In this document: positions 23,150 to 34,925 of the stretch, piece after piece
How the letters are laid out: every line of letters starts with the position of its first letter
Numbering within the stretch: position 1 is the stretch's first letter
From: Molossus alvarezi
Lineage: Eukaryota > Chordata > Mammalia > Chiroptera > Molossidae
DNA length: 64,000 nt
Assembly (NCBI GenBank): GCA_037176705.1
Contig: CM073887.1
Coordinates: 86,562,348 to 86,626,347 of the forward strand
Direction: 5' to 3'
The notes under the pieces: generated by a model
The model's database searches: none
What the model saw: only the letters and a program-made list of their open reading frames with translations
Told to the model about the DNA's origin: nothing
Position numbers and translations under genes: made by a program

Positions 23150-23345
23150 GGTCCTAATGTGGACTGACCATTGCCACCTTTGTCATCCCAGTTTCAGATC
23201 ATATTGGGAGGGAGGCAGCCCTCTACCCAGGACAATATTCAAGGGGTTGGACCCTGCTGGGCCTCACAGGCCCAGACTGCCCTTTAGCCCAAGAGGTGAG
23301 AACTGAGCATGTCCGTGCTTTAAAGTTCAAGGAAGCCAGAGATCT
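23150..23345. repeat. Copy A of an unassigned diverged repeat
   Basis: The stretch with CAGGACAATATTCAAGGGG and CCAGACTGCCCTTTAGCCC resembles a second stretch about 992 bases downstream (24150-24340). The family is not recognised. Confidence 0.4.
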
Positions 23346-23364
23346 AGAAGAATTCATGATACAT

Positions 23365-23582
23365 GGAACAGATTATAGAGGTCAGGGGGGTGGGGGTGAG
23401 GGATGAAAGAAGAGGAAGAGATTTGCCAAAGAACATATATGCATAGCAACACAGACAGTGTAGTGATGGCCAGAGGGAGGAGGGGCAGGGCCTGGGTGGA
23501 TGTGGGTAAAGGTGGAATAAATGGAGGACATCTGTAATAGTGCCAACAGTAAATTTAAAAAATAAATAAATAAAATAAAATG
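23365..23582 (+). mobile_element. 5'-truncated L1, 3' end only
   Basis: It ends with a bat L1 3'-UTR pattern: a G-rich segment GGTCAGGGGGGTGGGGGTG, then AATGGAGGACATCTGTAATA, CAACAGTAAATTT and an A-rich tail of AAATAAATAAATAAAA. Homologous endings occur at 29540, 35297 and 56969. Left boundary approximate. Confidence 0.75.
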
Positions 23583-23585
23583 GAA

Positions 23586-23639
23586 GTGCACATGTGTGTG
23601 TGCACACACATGCACGCACACACACATACACACACACAA
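23586..23639. repeat. (TG/CA)n alternating tract with palindrome
   Basis: Alternating purine-pyrimidine sequence with an inversion of strand sense in the middle: GTGTGTGTGCACACACA, followed by further CACA runs. It lies directly after the L1 tail. Confidence 0.85.
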
Positions 23640-23649
23640 AGAGTGGTGA

Positions 23650-24470
23650 GAATCCAAGCCACTAGAGTAGGTTCATGGGACACCCAAAGCATCTAATCCC
23701 TATCCTAATGTCTATTCCCCACACAGGCAGAGCTGGGGGAAACTCAAAAGCCTTGCTAGGACCAGGTAGGGAGGAGCTGGCTGGGAACTCTCTCAAATAA
23801 GAGACACCTAGGAACCCTGGGGTAATCACAGCCGCTGGAGGTGGAGCCAGAGAGCGAATGCACATGTGGATCCTGGGCAGCTCTCTGGAGCCAGAGGAAA
23901 TGAGACCCAGCCCAGATCCAGTCCGGCCAGACTCCTTCTGTAGAGTCCAGTTTACTCTCTGAAACTCTTGTGGGAAATGAGGCATCTGCCAGTGTCCCAG
24001 CCGGCACCTGCAGAGACTCTAATTCATCCTGAAGGCAGACATGGCATGAACACTAAAGCCTTGATGGGTGAGACTGACTCATTGTAGAAAGAGACACCTG
24101 GGAATCCCAGTCCCTGGAGAGACCCGCCATCCCATGAGCAGCACGACCAAATGGGGACTAACTGTCATCACATTTGCAGCCTCAGTATCAGTCTGTATTG
24201 CAAGGGGAGTCCCTCCACTTAGGACAATATCCAGCTAGTTTGGGCAGGCCATAGCCCCAGAGGCCTGGAGTGCCCCATAGACCAAGGCCTGCTGAGCTAT
24301 TTTGTACTGGGCATGCGTGTGCCCTTTAGTGGTCAGGGGGTCTACTCAGGGCATCTACTCCTGTGGCACTGCCACCTCTTCCTCAACTTACGTCTGTGGC
24401 CACATGTCAAGATCCCAGAGTGACTGAGGAAGGAAATCGTGAGCCTGGTTTGCAGATAAGTAAGCACAAT
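23650..24470. other. Unassigned stretch with internal repetition
   Basis: Copy B of the repeat above lies at about 24150-24340. A second similarity links 23745-23825 with 24045-24115, about 290 bases apart, both containing AAGCCTTG and GAGACACCT. This could be an old LTR or tandem-promoter element; I do not recognise it. Confidence 0.35.
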
Positions 24471-25930
24471 GTGATAGTACTAGCCAGGAATGGACTGTTG
24501 CAGTATTTCAGGGGTATCCTCAACTACAGTGAGAAAGCAATTGAATTCTGTTGTCTCTGTTTTTAGGTGATATATCTGGATGGCCTGGAAAAACAAATGG
24601 CAAGGAATATGAATGTATTCTGGCTCATGAAGAGTGGCTAAAGTTTGGACAGAATGGTCATATAATTGGAAGGAACAGGATTTGAGAACTAGGAACAAGA
24701 TTTGAGCCTATTTTAAGGATGACCTTCTCAGAATGTCTCCAAGTATAAGAATATGTGTCCTGTATGAATATTCATCAAAGGCACCAACTGCAGGCTCAGG
24801 CTTTCAATAATCAGAATGACACATTCCGTGGATATCTGTGTGACTTTTCTCCATTACTTCAGTGTTTGTTTGCTTGGTGGGTTAATGAGAAAAGTAGCCA
24901 CAGTGGCAAAGATGGAAGGTATATGTATTCTCAATAACCTTGGCTTTTCTTGACCAAAGATTATCTGGCTAATTGCACTACTAAGTGTCTCACCTAACAG
25001 CAGAGACCAAAACTGATCCTCTTTCCTCAGGTTAAAGAGGAGAGTGTTTTATAAGCCAACATGTCAACATGAATGGGGCAGAAATTTATCCCCAGCAGAA
25101 TAAATATGTATTCTAGATGTAGATTTGTCTTTCTTAGACAATCCTGAATATCTTATCTCTCATAATTGTATACCTTATACATGGCTTTTAACAAAGAAAC
25201 TATTTTATGGTGAAATGGTGAGGAAATAGGCTGATGCTTAAAGAATTTATTACGAAATGGTGCAATGGTCAATAAATTACTTCAATATGACACCATCTGG
25301 GTGACAACAACTTGCAAATCTGAGGTGTTATCCTACATGATGCTCTGTGCTCTGAACCAGTAACCAGGATCCAATGCTTTTTCTCTCTTTCTTTCCATAG
25401 CCAGAATATAGACTCCAAGGGTGTGGTACTTTTCATTATTTCTCTTAATGACCATTGTTGTGAAGATTTTGCTATCATTCCCTGTAGCTTTTGGTTAATT
25501 TAGAATTTTTGGTTTTCAAGGCAGAAATGTTTTCACAAGGGCACAAAATAATGGTTCAATTGACCTCAATGCTGAGGCTTCCAGTTGATTACTGGGGCTT
25601 TTCCTGCCCTTAGAACAATGAAGAAAGAAGGGACGTGGTAGATTGTCTGGTGACTGATCCCAGAGTGAATATGATTGATGTTATTACACGATAGAGGAAG
25701 GGAGAAGTGTATCTGAAACCCAGCAGTTTCTCTGGAATGCTCCTTACCACTTCTGCATCCAGTTCATGGGAGTTTCAAACAAATCAATTTTTTAAAAATC
25801 CACGGCTCAGACCCCACTGGAAGAAAGGTTGGTATCACTGAATCCTACCAGCTGAGGAATATGGAAGGTATAAATACCATCTGTGACCTCAAGGTCAGTT
25901 GGAGAAATAAGTATAACAGTGGACCCATGG
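24470..25930 (+). pseudogene. ERVL-class endogenous retrovirus pol relic (RNase H end, integrase, dUTPase region)
   Basis: This is a non-functional internal part of an ERVL-type provirus on the plus strand. A short open frame at 24755-24937 resembles the RNase H to integrase junction, including the region of the integrase zinc-binding N-terminus. About 25510-25930 resembles the dUTPase-like and 3' end of ERVL pol in the same order (for example TTTTCAAGGCAGAAATGTTT and GGTATAAATACCATCTGTGACC). Many stops, frameshifts and deletions break it, so no protein can be made. No flanking LTR pair is evident. Identification rests on recognising the family pattern. Confidence 0.65.
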
Positions 25931-27452
25931 TATTTTGTTTGTTGGTTGGTTTTTTTTATTTGTATATTTACGTATTTAATCGATTTTCCCTTTTTCATCC
26001 TTTACTATTTCTTCCAAAATGTGTTGGTAGTGGTTAAATTTATAATTTAGTTATGAGTTTTCATTATATCAGAGTAGCACTAGGACTAAATTTGGAAGAT
26101 TAATATCCAGATATAAAAATAGTTACTAATGGGATGAAAGATGTATTTGGATATTTAGCAAAGTAGTAGACTTGGTGGATGAGTTTCATTTACAGCAAAA
26201 TGTTAAATAAGAAAATAAGGACATTTTTAAATGATGAAACACGCAAATCCAAAATAAACATAATATCTTTATTTACTATCACACCACAGAAATACATAAA
26301 GCAAAAATGTTAGTAGAAGTGTGTTAGATAAGACAAGAATCTCAAGGTCTGGGCAGTTCTTACTAAATGTTATTCTTGCTAAATACTAAAATGTAGCACA
26401 GTATTTTGTAGACACCGCTGGAATCAGATGAGCTTGAGCTTGATTAGAACCACAACCAGATAAACTTAGCCAACTGCAAAGAAGAAATCAAATAATGTAT
26501 GTAAACAGTGGCTAAGCCTCCCTTCCAGGAGACAGAGCTTTGGATATAAATCTCCTGCCTGCTTTCCTTGTTACAACTAACTCAAACTACCTAATGACAA
26601 CCACATCTTGTTCTTGAATAGAATACCCCAAGCAGTAAACCCCTTGAGTTCAGTAACAAATTTGCAATAGTTGTAGGTGAATTTAAATAAGTACTGTCAG
26701 TTCATGATTGATGAGGTAGACCAAAATATGTAAAAGTGTATATAATATTATCAACTATATGCTTGCCTAATCAATATATCTCAAACACAATACATTGATA
26801 ATAAAGAATACTTTTTCTTTGTGTATTCCTATGAAACTCTTACAACTGGTTATTTATTAGGCCACCAAGATAACCTCAATATTTTTTAAAAAGTAGAAAT
26901 CATGTAGATCATGCTGCTTTACTTTCTAACCCAAATAACCTAAATATGTTCTTTTGTTTTATATTCATGTAACTCTCCTGTTTCTCTTAGTGAACATTTT
27001 TGCTACTTAACAGAGGACTTGGGGGAAAAGAATGGAAATGCTTATGAGGAAATTGCTTCTGGCCTCTGCAGTGGAAAGATTAGAATCAAGTTGCTGCATA
27101 TTTTCTCCCTAGGGGATAAAAATGATGCATTCCTACTCTTACTTAAAACAAACAGGACCATTTACAAATCTTTGATTTTCTCTTAATAAGCCTTAAAGTC
27201 AACTCAGGCTAGTACTTACAAGCAGAACTTCCCTGGGGAAAGATATTTGGAAAAATTATTACTTTATCTTATTTTGCTTGTAAATTGTATTATTCATTAT
27301 AAATCAGGTGTCATAGTATCCTAGACCAAGTCAAATAGGCATCCAAGCTGCTGAGTAAGAAGAATCACATAAGAGAAAGAAGAGTCTGCTCAGGTCCCCA
27401 AATTTTCAATACATTTCCAGTTATTCATCACTCTCAAAATCTTTGATGAACT
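25931..27452. other. Unassigned AT-rich intergenic stretch
   Basis: No repeat family, exon or RNA gene was recognised over about 1.5 kb. Confidence 0.35.
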
Positions 27453-29635
27453 AAATAGACAGACGAGGTGAGGTTCCAAGATGGCAATAAATTTAGTGGA
27501 AGCTACACTGACCTTCTCCCAGGACCAAACTAGAATTACAACTAAAATATAGAAAAATCATCCTGAATAACCAACTGAAGGCTAGCTAGAGAGAACCCTT
27601 AAAACCAAGGATGTAAAGAGGAGCCCACATCAACACTGGGAGGAAGTGTGGAGGCACAAGAGGGCTGGCTGGGCTCCCATAAGCAGCAGGCAAAGTTCTG
27701 GAGGGCTATCTCAGATGTGGGGAGTTCCCCCTGAGAAGTCTTGAGTCTAAACTCCAAGCTGGGCTTCCCAGATGAGAGTAATAGAACCAGGAAAGATGCT
27801 CAAATAATGTCTAGCTGTGCAAAGCACTGGAGGTTCTATCTAGCAGGGAGAGATGGCCAGAAACACAGGCACCCTGTTAAAGGGCTAAAACACTACATTT
27901 TATTTGCAGCCATGCACCTTGGGCTCTGGTAGAGGGAGAACAGAGTGGCCTAGAACTGCATGAGGAGAATCTCAGGTTGGTTGGTCTGGAGAGAGAGCTG
28001 AGAAAGCAGCCACCAGGATCCCTGTGCTAAGTTGTTCCCCATGCTGCAGAAACCATCTATCTCAGGCAAAGTGTTCCTATCAGTGAAGCTTTAGCCTGGG
28101 GGGAAGCAATTACCCCACCTGTTGGAAACTCTCTTGTCACACCCTGTGGAGTTTACACCTGGCTGAAGAATACAGCGTGATGCTCATTAAGTGACTGAGA
28201 TTAATAGTCAACCTGCATACAGAGGCAGATCTTTGGGTGCTTTGAGTCTTTGCCTGACCTGCTCCTCTGCCAAGGGCTAATAAAAGCAGTCTTTGGTGTT
28301 CAGCTTGGTCCTTTTCATACACCCTAGCCACAGCAGAGGGAGGCACAGGCTGCAGATTATTAATAGCTCCAAACAGGGTACTCATGGTCCATCACAAACA
28401 GCATCTGACATTGGCTTGTACCAGAGACCCTCTGAAAGGCCTAAAACCAATAAATCCAGTGGCTTTCTTCAGTCAACAACAGAGCAGGACCAATAAGCTT
28501 CACAAACAGTATATCCACAGGGAGATTTTGGCAGGCTCCAAACCCTGCTAAGGCCAATTCTGCTTCATGTGATAAGCATCTTCATAGCAGCCTGCACACT
28601 GTGTTGGTGGTTCCACCTTACTGTCATTCAGCCTGAGGGCCAAACCCATGCACTGATGAGCCACTAATAATCAAGGCTCAATTACAATAGGAGGGCCCAC
28701 ACAATGCACACAAGGGACGTTATTAGAGCACCCATGTCTGATGATCAGGGAGTCTGTTCTTCTGAATCCCACAAGTCATCTACTACCCAAACTGGAAGGC
28801 ATAAAAGACCTACCTAATACACAGAAACAAATTCAAACAGGCAGCCAAAATGGGGAGACAAAGAAGCAAGCCCCACATGAGTGAACAAGAGAATTTTCTA
28901 GAAGAAGAGCTAAGTAAAATGGAGATAAGCAATTGATCAGATATACACTTCAGAGTAATGATTATAAGGATGCAAAACAGCATGAAAAAAGACATAGAAA
29001 CTATGAAGAACATCCAGTTATAAAAATACAGTGGCAGAAATAAACAACAGATTAGAAGAAGCCAAGAATCAGATCAGTGAATTAGAAGACAGGGTAGGGA
29101 AAAAAATCACTCAATCAGAGAATCAAAAAGAAAAAAAAAACAATAAAAAAAGAAGAGGGCAGGAGGACAACTTCAGGGAGCTGTGAGACAATATCAAATA
29201 TAACAAAATCTGCATCATAAGAGTACCATACGAAAACTAAAGGGATAGAGATCCTGTTTAAAAAAGTAATGGCAGAAAATGTCCCTAGCATGGTGAAGGA
29301 AGCAAGTTCAGGGAGCAGAGAGTAGCAAGGAAGAAGAATCCAAAAAGCCCCATGCCAGGACTCATCATAATTAAAATGCCAATTAAAGACAAAGAGAGAA
29401 TTTTAAAGGCAACATAAGAAAAGATATTTGTTACCTACAAAGGAGCTCCCGTAAGGCTGTCTGTCAACTTATTTCTCAACAGAAACACTACAGGCCAGAA
29501 GGGAATGGCATGAAGTAGTCAAGGTAATGAAAATCACTAATCATCGGGATTGGAGGGTGTCAGTGGAAGGGTAATGGAGGGACATCTGTAATACTTTCAA
29601 CAATAAAGATAAATAAATAAATAAACAGATGATGT
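27453..29635 (+). mobile_element. L1 with 5' UTR and ORF1 but ORF2 deleted
   Basis: The element runs 27470-29618 and is flanked by diverged duplications (27453-27469 and 29619-29635, 15 of 17 matching). It begins with the L1 5' end (AAGATGGC at 27478-27485). A long 5' UTR follows, then decayed ORF1 from about 28850 (similar to the ORF1 at 63206-64000) that ends near 29535. It then passes straight into the last L1 3'-UTR segment (AATGGAGGGACATCTGTAAT) and the tail (AAATA)n. Almost all of ORF2 is missing. Multiple stops make ORF1 non-functional. Confidence 0.8.
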
Positions 29636-29889
29636 CTCTGTGTATATTTGATTTCTTATTTCTTCACAAAATGTATATTCTTTGTTCCTGTAAACATACT
29701 CTTATCTAGAAATTTATCTTGTTTCTATGTCACAATATTCATTTGTTTATCCATTCCATTCTTATGTGCTGTATTGAGGTTTTGCACAATCTCAGTGCTT
29801 AAAGATCTAGGAATGCAATGCACAGAACAAAAAATGTGTGAATCTGTACTGCAGTGCAAATCTGCGTTTAATGATCAGCACAGGAATAG

Positions 29890-30560
29890 AATAAAATACC
29901 TTAGAAAATCAGTCTTTAGCAAATATTTAATGAGGACCTCCTAAGTGTTGGGTACCATTCCAAGTACTGGAGATTAACAGTGGACAAAACAAAGTACCAT
30001 TCTCATTTTCTACTGGAAGAAACAGAAAAGAAATCAGGCAAATATACAATCTGTCAGAGTATATTTATGCTGTGAAGAAGGTAAAGCATAGTAAGGACGA
30101 TAGGCAGTGCCAGAATGAGCAGAGGTTGCCATTCTGTACATAGTAGCCTGCGAATAACTCAATAATAAAGTGACAGTTGAGAGTTGAGCAAAGACTTGAG
30201 TTAACTAAGGAGAGGTTGATATCTGAAGTAAGAATGTACTCAGCAAAGGAAATAGCAAGTTCAGTGTTTTAAGGTGGGACTCTACTTGATGTTGCAGGAA
30301 TAGCAAAGAGGCATGTGTGATAAAGCAGTGGCAGGGGTGGAAGGTGGCAAAGAGATGAGGCCTCAGAGGCAGTGAGGAGGCAGGTTATGTAGGGCATAGT
30401 AAGAAGTAATGACTTTGGCTTTAACTTTTAGTGATATAGGAAGCCTTTGGAGATTGTAAGCAGAGAAGTGATGTGATCTGATTTAGGTTATAAAATATTT
30501 CTAGGGAGCTCAAATATATTGGGGTGGGGGGAATGGATGGATACACTAGATTTGCCTGAA
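29890..30560 (-). repeat. L2 LINE fragment
   Basis: The plus strand shows antisense L2 segments in order: AGCAAATATTTAATGAGGACCTC, GGTACCATTCCAAGTACTGG, GTAGGGCATAGTAAG, GACTTTGGCTTTAACTT, GGAAGCCTTTGGAGATT and GTGATCTGATTTAGGTTA. It is ancient and non-coding. Confidence 0.65.
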
Positions 30561-30836
30561 AGCTGTCAGTGAATGAAAACATCTACAATGGGCAGAAAAA
30601 GTAGTGGCTTTAGTGGAACTAATGTGTGGTCAACAGCTGTTGGAATAAACCAATAAGAAAGAACAAAAAGTGGGGACAGTAATCAAAGTCCTCGTTCTAG
30701 GGCTAAAAATCCTAATTGCACAAATGGAGTTTGTGATTGTCCTAGGCACCTCTAGCATGGCTCCCCAAAGGGGCACGTGCTGGTATCTTTGATAAGTCTC
30801 TTTCTATACATACTTCTCTCTCACTCTCTCCATATA

Positions 30837-31080
30837 CATTTGACTCTTGAACAACATAGGGGTTAGGGGTGCTGACCCCTGTACAGTCAAAATATGCATA
30901 TAACTTTTGATTCTTCAAAAAGTTAACTTCTAATAGCGTACTGTTGACCAGAAGCCTTACTGATAATATAAACAGTTTATCAATGCATATTTTGTATAAG
31001 TATTATATATAGCATTCTTAAAGTAAGCTAGAGAAAATAAAATGTTATTAAGAATATAATAAGGAAGAGAATATACATTA
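30837..31080 (-). mobile_element. Tigger-like DNA transposon fragment, left member of an inverted pair
   Basis: It starts with a diverged terminus TTTGACTCTTGAACAACA and continues through GGGGTTAGGGGTGCTGACCCC, TACTGTTGACC and AAGTAAGCTAGAGAAAAT, in the reverse orientation of this small Tigger-type family. The outer part of its other end is lost in the AT-rich repeat that follows. Confidence 0.6.
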
Positions 31081-31219
31081 TTGTATATTTACACATTTAC
31101 TGTATGTGTATATAGATATGAAAAGATATCTATATAGCTACCTCTATATAGATACAATTCTATATCTATAATCTATATCTATAGTCTATAGTCTCATCAT
31201 TAATATATAGCTATATATA
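31081..31219. repeat. (TATC/TATA)n AT-rich low-complexity tract
   Basis: Imperfect repeats of TATCTATA and TATAGATA, strongly self-complementary, fill the interval between the two Tigger-like fragments. Confidence 0.8.
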
Positions 31220-31375
31220 CAGTTGACCCTTGAACAACACAGGTTTGGACTGCATGGGTCCATTTATATGCAGATTTTTCTCAATAAATACTGTAAATGT
31301 ATTTTTTCTTTCTTATGATATTCATAACATGTTCTTCTCTCTAGCTTACTTTATTGTAAGAATACAGAATAAAAT
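31220..31375 (+). mobile_element. Tigger-like DNA transposon fragment, right member of the inverted pair
   Basis: Begins CAGTTGACCCTTGAACAACA, then CATGGGTCCATTTATATGC, TCTCAATAAATACTGTAAATG and CTCTAGCTTACTTTATTGTA. This is the forward orientation of the same family as 30837-31080; the rest of the element is absent. Confidence 0.65.
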
Positions 31376-31689
31376 CATCTGGCCTTTCAGCAAACACTCA
31401 GGTAATGAGGTTCCATACTTTGTAGTGTGGTTTTCATCGAAGTTTGAAAATAGCAGTATTACCTGGTACAGGTGGGACACTGACCAAGAGAGACAGAATC
31501 AAAGGAACAATTGCAAGAAACCTACTAAAAACTTCACATTAAAATATCCAGGTATGAAAGACTGTTTTGCTCAGTAATGTGTGTAGCAGTTCAGTAACTT
31601 ATCTAGAGTTTTATTTAAAATCAGACTTTTTAATAATAAATCTTAATGCCATTTGCTTTTCCAGTCCTCAACAAATATTTTTATTGCCA

Positions 31690-32367
31690 CAAATGTTTTT
31701 GTTGTGGATTGCAAACAGTATCTTCCATGGGATCAAGAGGAAAGAATTCTGAGGATTCACACACAGGAGATTGGCAAGATGTGGCAAGATGATTTATTTG
31801 TGATGGCTGACCCTGCCCTTAGGCTTCCAATGTCCCATTACCCCATCATCATCTGTCCCACCATGAAAAAAGTACAACCATGTCTTCAACAAGGTCAAGA
31901 CAAAGGTCAGTTCCCAGAGTTTCTGTTTCATAGTCCTTTGGAGCCCATGCAGTCTGCTGTGGGCCCCAGGCGGCCACTCGACTAAGATGCTCATGTGCTC
32001 CTGGGCAGGGACAGAACAAATAGGGACAATGCCAATCAGAGAGAGAGAGATCTGTTCACCTGGCATTATGTATTCTCAGGCTTGGGAGGCACCAGGATCT
32101 TTTTCAAAATAACCAATCAACTTCCCAAACTTTAGTGAGCTTCTAATGGGGTCCACCCCTTAGGCAATGATCTTTTCCCTAGGTTGGACTGACAGGTCCA
32201 GCACCTCCTCCTGGCCACTTTGACTTTATTACAAATGTGTTTACCTCCCCTTTGTTCTATGCATCCCCCAGGGATCTGCAGGGAATGGACCAAAGGTTTC
32301 CTGGGAGGAGTGTGAAGCTCCCTGGTGAAGCAAACAAGCTTCTGCTTCCCAGCTGACTGTGCCAACA
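31690..32367 (-). mobile_element. Candidate retroviral LTR, minus strand
   Basis: Read on the minus strand, the stretch starts TGTTGGCACAGTCAGCTGGG. It holds an inverted CCAAT-type motif and an AATAAA polyadenylation hexamer (within TGATTTATTTGTG on the plus strand, near 31790-31800). A U5-like stretch follows. No exact target duplication or terminal inverted repeat could be set, so boundaries and even the assignment are tentative. Confidence 0.35.
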
Positions 32368-33570
32368 ATTTCTGACTTCCCTTGCTCTCCTCCTTTCAAT
32401 AACTGTCTAATGAATATCTATAAGATTTCTAGGGTAATTTTACTTAAACTGTGGTTCTGTAAAGAAGTGTGCAAATACACTTTTGGTTAGCACTTTTACA
32501 ATTCTTTACGTAAGAATGCTGAAACTTTTTTAGAAATGGAACCAATTATTTGCTGGGTAGATACTTTGAAGACATTTTGCACATCAGTGTAGGTAGTGAA
32601 GAATGCCTTACTGACCTCGAGGTTTTCTTTGATAAGTAAATGGTCTAACTGAATGGCACTAATAATGCATTCAATCTATCTAAATACTCTGACATTTTAA
32701 CATATACTGTATATAGAAGACATCTGGCTGAGTATAATTTTAGTATACTGTATGGATTCATAATGAGGCACGCTCACAATTTTTTTATTTGTGATTTCAC
32801 AGTAAAGTTAAGATTTCTGAGTTAGATTTTCATTGTGCTTCTATAATATTTCAGAGTGTGGTCATGATCCATAGAGATCTCTAAGAAATAAAGCAAATGA
32901 TATAATGCAGAGAGACAGACAAGCATCTAGGATCTGATTATAGAATAGATCACTATTTCCAAGAACATAAGAGAACTTTTTAAAAATCAATGAAATGGAG
33001 ACATGGACTTCTATAAAATAAAATATATGGAATTAGAAGTGTTCATAATACTGTCACATATACCAACTGGGAGGATATTTCTGCCATCTGGAATTTGCTT
33101 TAAAAAAAAATAGTTCTAACTTTATAAAAATCCACTATTTGAATTTAGTGTTCATCCTGAGTAGAGCAATTATATGAGCTTCATTTTATCTGGGTATTTT
33201 AAAAATTAATCATTTGATAGCCTGCTTCTGCCACAGTAGCAGGCTTGGGTTTCTGAGGAAATTCTCACAACAGGACATATACTTTTAAGGAAGAGGAAAA
33301 TCTGAAATGTAAAGAAAGTGGCAAGATATGAAATGGAAAATATATGTAAATCTAAACAAATATTGTGTGTATATATATTTATGTATAGTCAAAAAACTAA
33401 AATACAAAATAATAGTAGATGTACGTTAGGTGGGACATGACTGTTTTAAGAGCCATGTTTTATTATGGAGAAGGGTTAATAAATTGTTTAATGTTAGAAT
33501 TCTGGGGGTAAAATTCAAAGATAAAAGCTAAAAGAAATATAGGATACATGTTTCTGAAACAATAAGCAGA
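32368..33570. other. Unassigned AT-rich intergenic stretch
   Basis: No repeat family, exon or RNA gene was recognised. A small 7-bp hairpin (GCCTGCT and AGCAGGC) lies at 33220-33244. Confidence 0.35.
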
Positions 33571-33800
33571 GCCTCGGCTGCTTTGGCTCAGCAGTTAGAG
33601 CATCGGCCTGCAGACCAAAGAGTTGCGGGTTCAGTTCTGGTCAAGGGCATCTACCTGGTTGTGGTTCAGTCCCTGGCCCTGGTTGGGGTCGTGCAGGAGA
33701 CAACCAGTTGATGTGTCTCTTTTGCATCAATGTTTCTCTCTCTCCCACTCTGTCTGAAAATAAATGGAAAAATATCCTCAGGTGAGGATTTAAAAAATAA
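33571..33800 (+). mobile_element. VES SINE
   Basis: The head GCCTCGGCTGCTTTGGCTCA, B box GGGTTCAGTTCTGG, CTCT-rich body and GTGAGGATTTAAAAAAT tail are all recognisable. It is moderately diverged. Confidence 0.88.
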
Positions 33801-34049
33801 GAAGAAGGAAAAACAAAACCAATAATATAGAAAAAAAGACAAACAGAAAAAAATAAGATAATACAAGCAAGTGTCAATAGACTAACAACCCCAGTAAAAA
33901 TGAATGAATTATAAATAAATCAGAATAAAGGAAGAGTAGATATTAGTTTAGAAATAAAATTAGGAAAAATAATATTTAGAATAGTTAATAGTAAAACAAA
34001 ACTATTACTACCCAAATGTGTAGGACTTGTCTGAAGACACATATTGTGT

Positions 34050-34510
34050 GTTTGAACATTTGCATTTCTTATAATCCAGCAATTCTACTTCTAGGCATAC
34101 ACCATAAAGAATGGGCACCACTAAACCTATACAAAAAATGTTCTCAACAGCACTACTTATACTAGCAACAAACCAGAAGCATCCAAAATGGATGTTAGCA
34201 AGAGAATAGATAAATTCTAGTATATGTATACAATGGAATACTATACAAAGAAGGTCTACAAGATATTACATACAAACTAATTTTGCACTAAAAAAAGTAA
34301 GTCCTTAAGGAGATTCCATGTATATAAATAAATCTCAGGAACAAATAAAACCAAACAACATATTTTTAGGAATACATATATATATGATAAAACTGTATAG
34401 AGAAAAAGCAGGAGTTAATAAATTTAGGGTATGTTGTTGGGATGGAGGAATGAGATCAACTAAGAGAGGAACACACATACATACAAGGCACTGGTTATGT
34501 TCTAGATCTT
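34050..34510 (+). repeat. L1M-type LINE fragment (end of ORF2)
   Basis: Sense-strand L1 pattern: CCAGCAATTCTACTTCTAGG, CAACAGCACTACTTATACTAG, TATACAATGGAATACTATAC and GATTCCATGTATATAAATA. It is old and has no open frame. Confidence 0.65.
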
Positions 34511-34884
34511 AAATTGGAAGTGGGATTATAGGTGTCCTTTTTATTTTATGCTTTCTAATTTATATATATGTTACATATATTCTCTTACTTATCAAATATC
34601 ACATTCAAAAAAGATGTTGTAAAAGAGGGAGATAAATTACATGTGTAGATATCACTGTATTTCAAATTTTAGATAAAAAATATTAAGCATAATGATAATC
34701 ATTAATTGAGAGCCCACTAATTCACAAATTATGATAATGCAACATTCAGCATATCAAGTTCACATGTATACTTTTAGTTAATGTTTTGATCTTAGAAGAA
34801 CCTAATTAAAGGTAGCCTAGCAGATAGTCAAGACAGTGTGCTGGTGAAGGGTGATAGCAGTCTCAGATATTAAAATAGCATCTT

Positions 34885-34925
34885 GAAAATATCTAGTACC
34901 TGGGGATGGAAAATATCTAGTACCT
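34885..34925. repeat. 24-bp tandem duplication
   Basis: GAAAATATCTAGTACCT occurs at 34885-34901 and again at 34909-34925, exactly 24 bases apart. It abuts the start of the pyrimidine microsatellite. Confidence 0.85.

Noticed and set aside
31230..31577. 115-codon plus-strand frame
   Set aside because: Its first third lies in a Tigger-like fragment and the rest in unremarkable AT-rich DNA. No recognised homology.
33220..33244. Hairpin with 7-bp stem
   Set aside because: Short perfect stems of this size are expected by chance in 64 kb.
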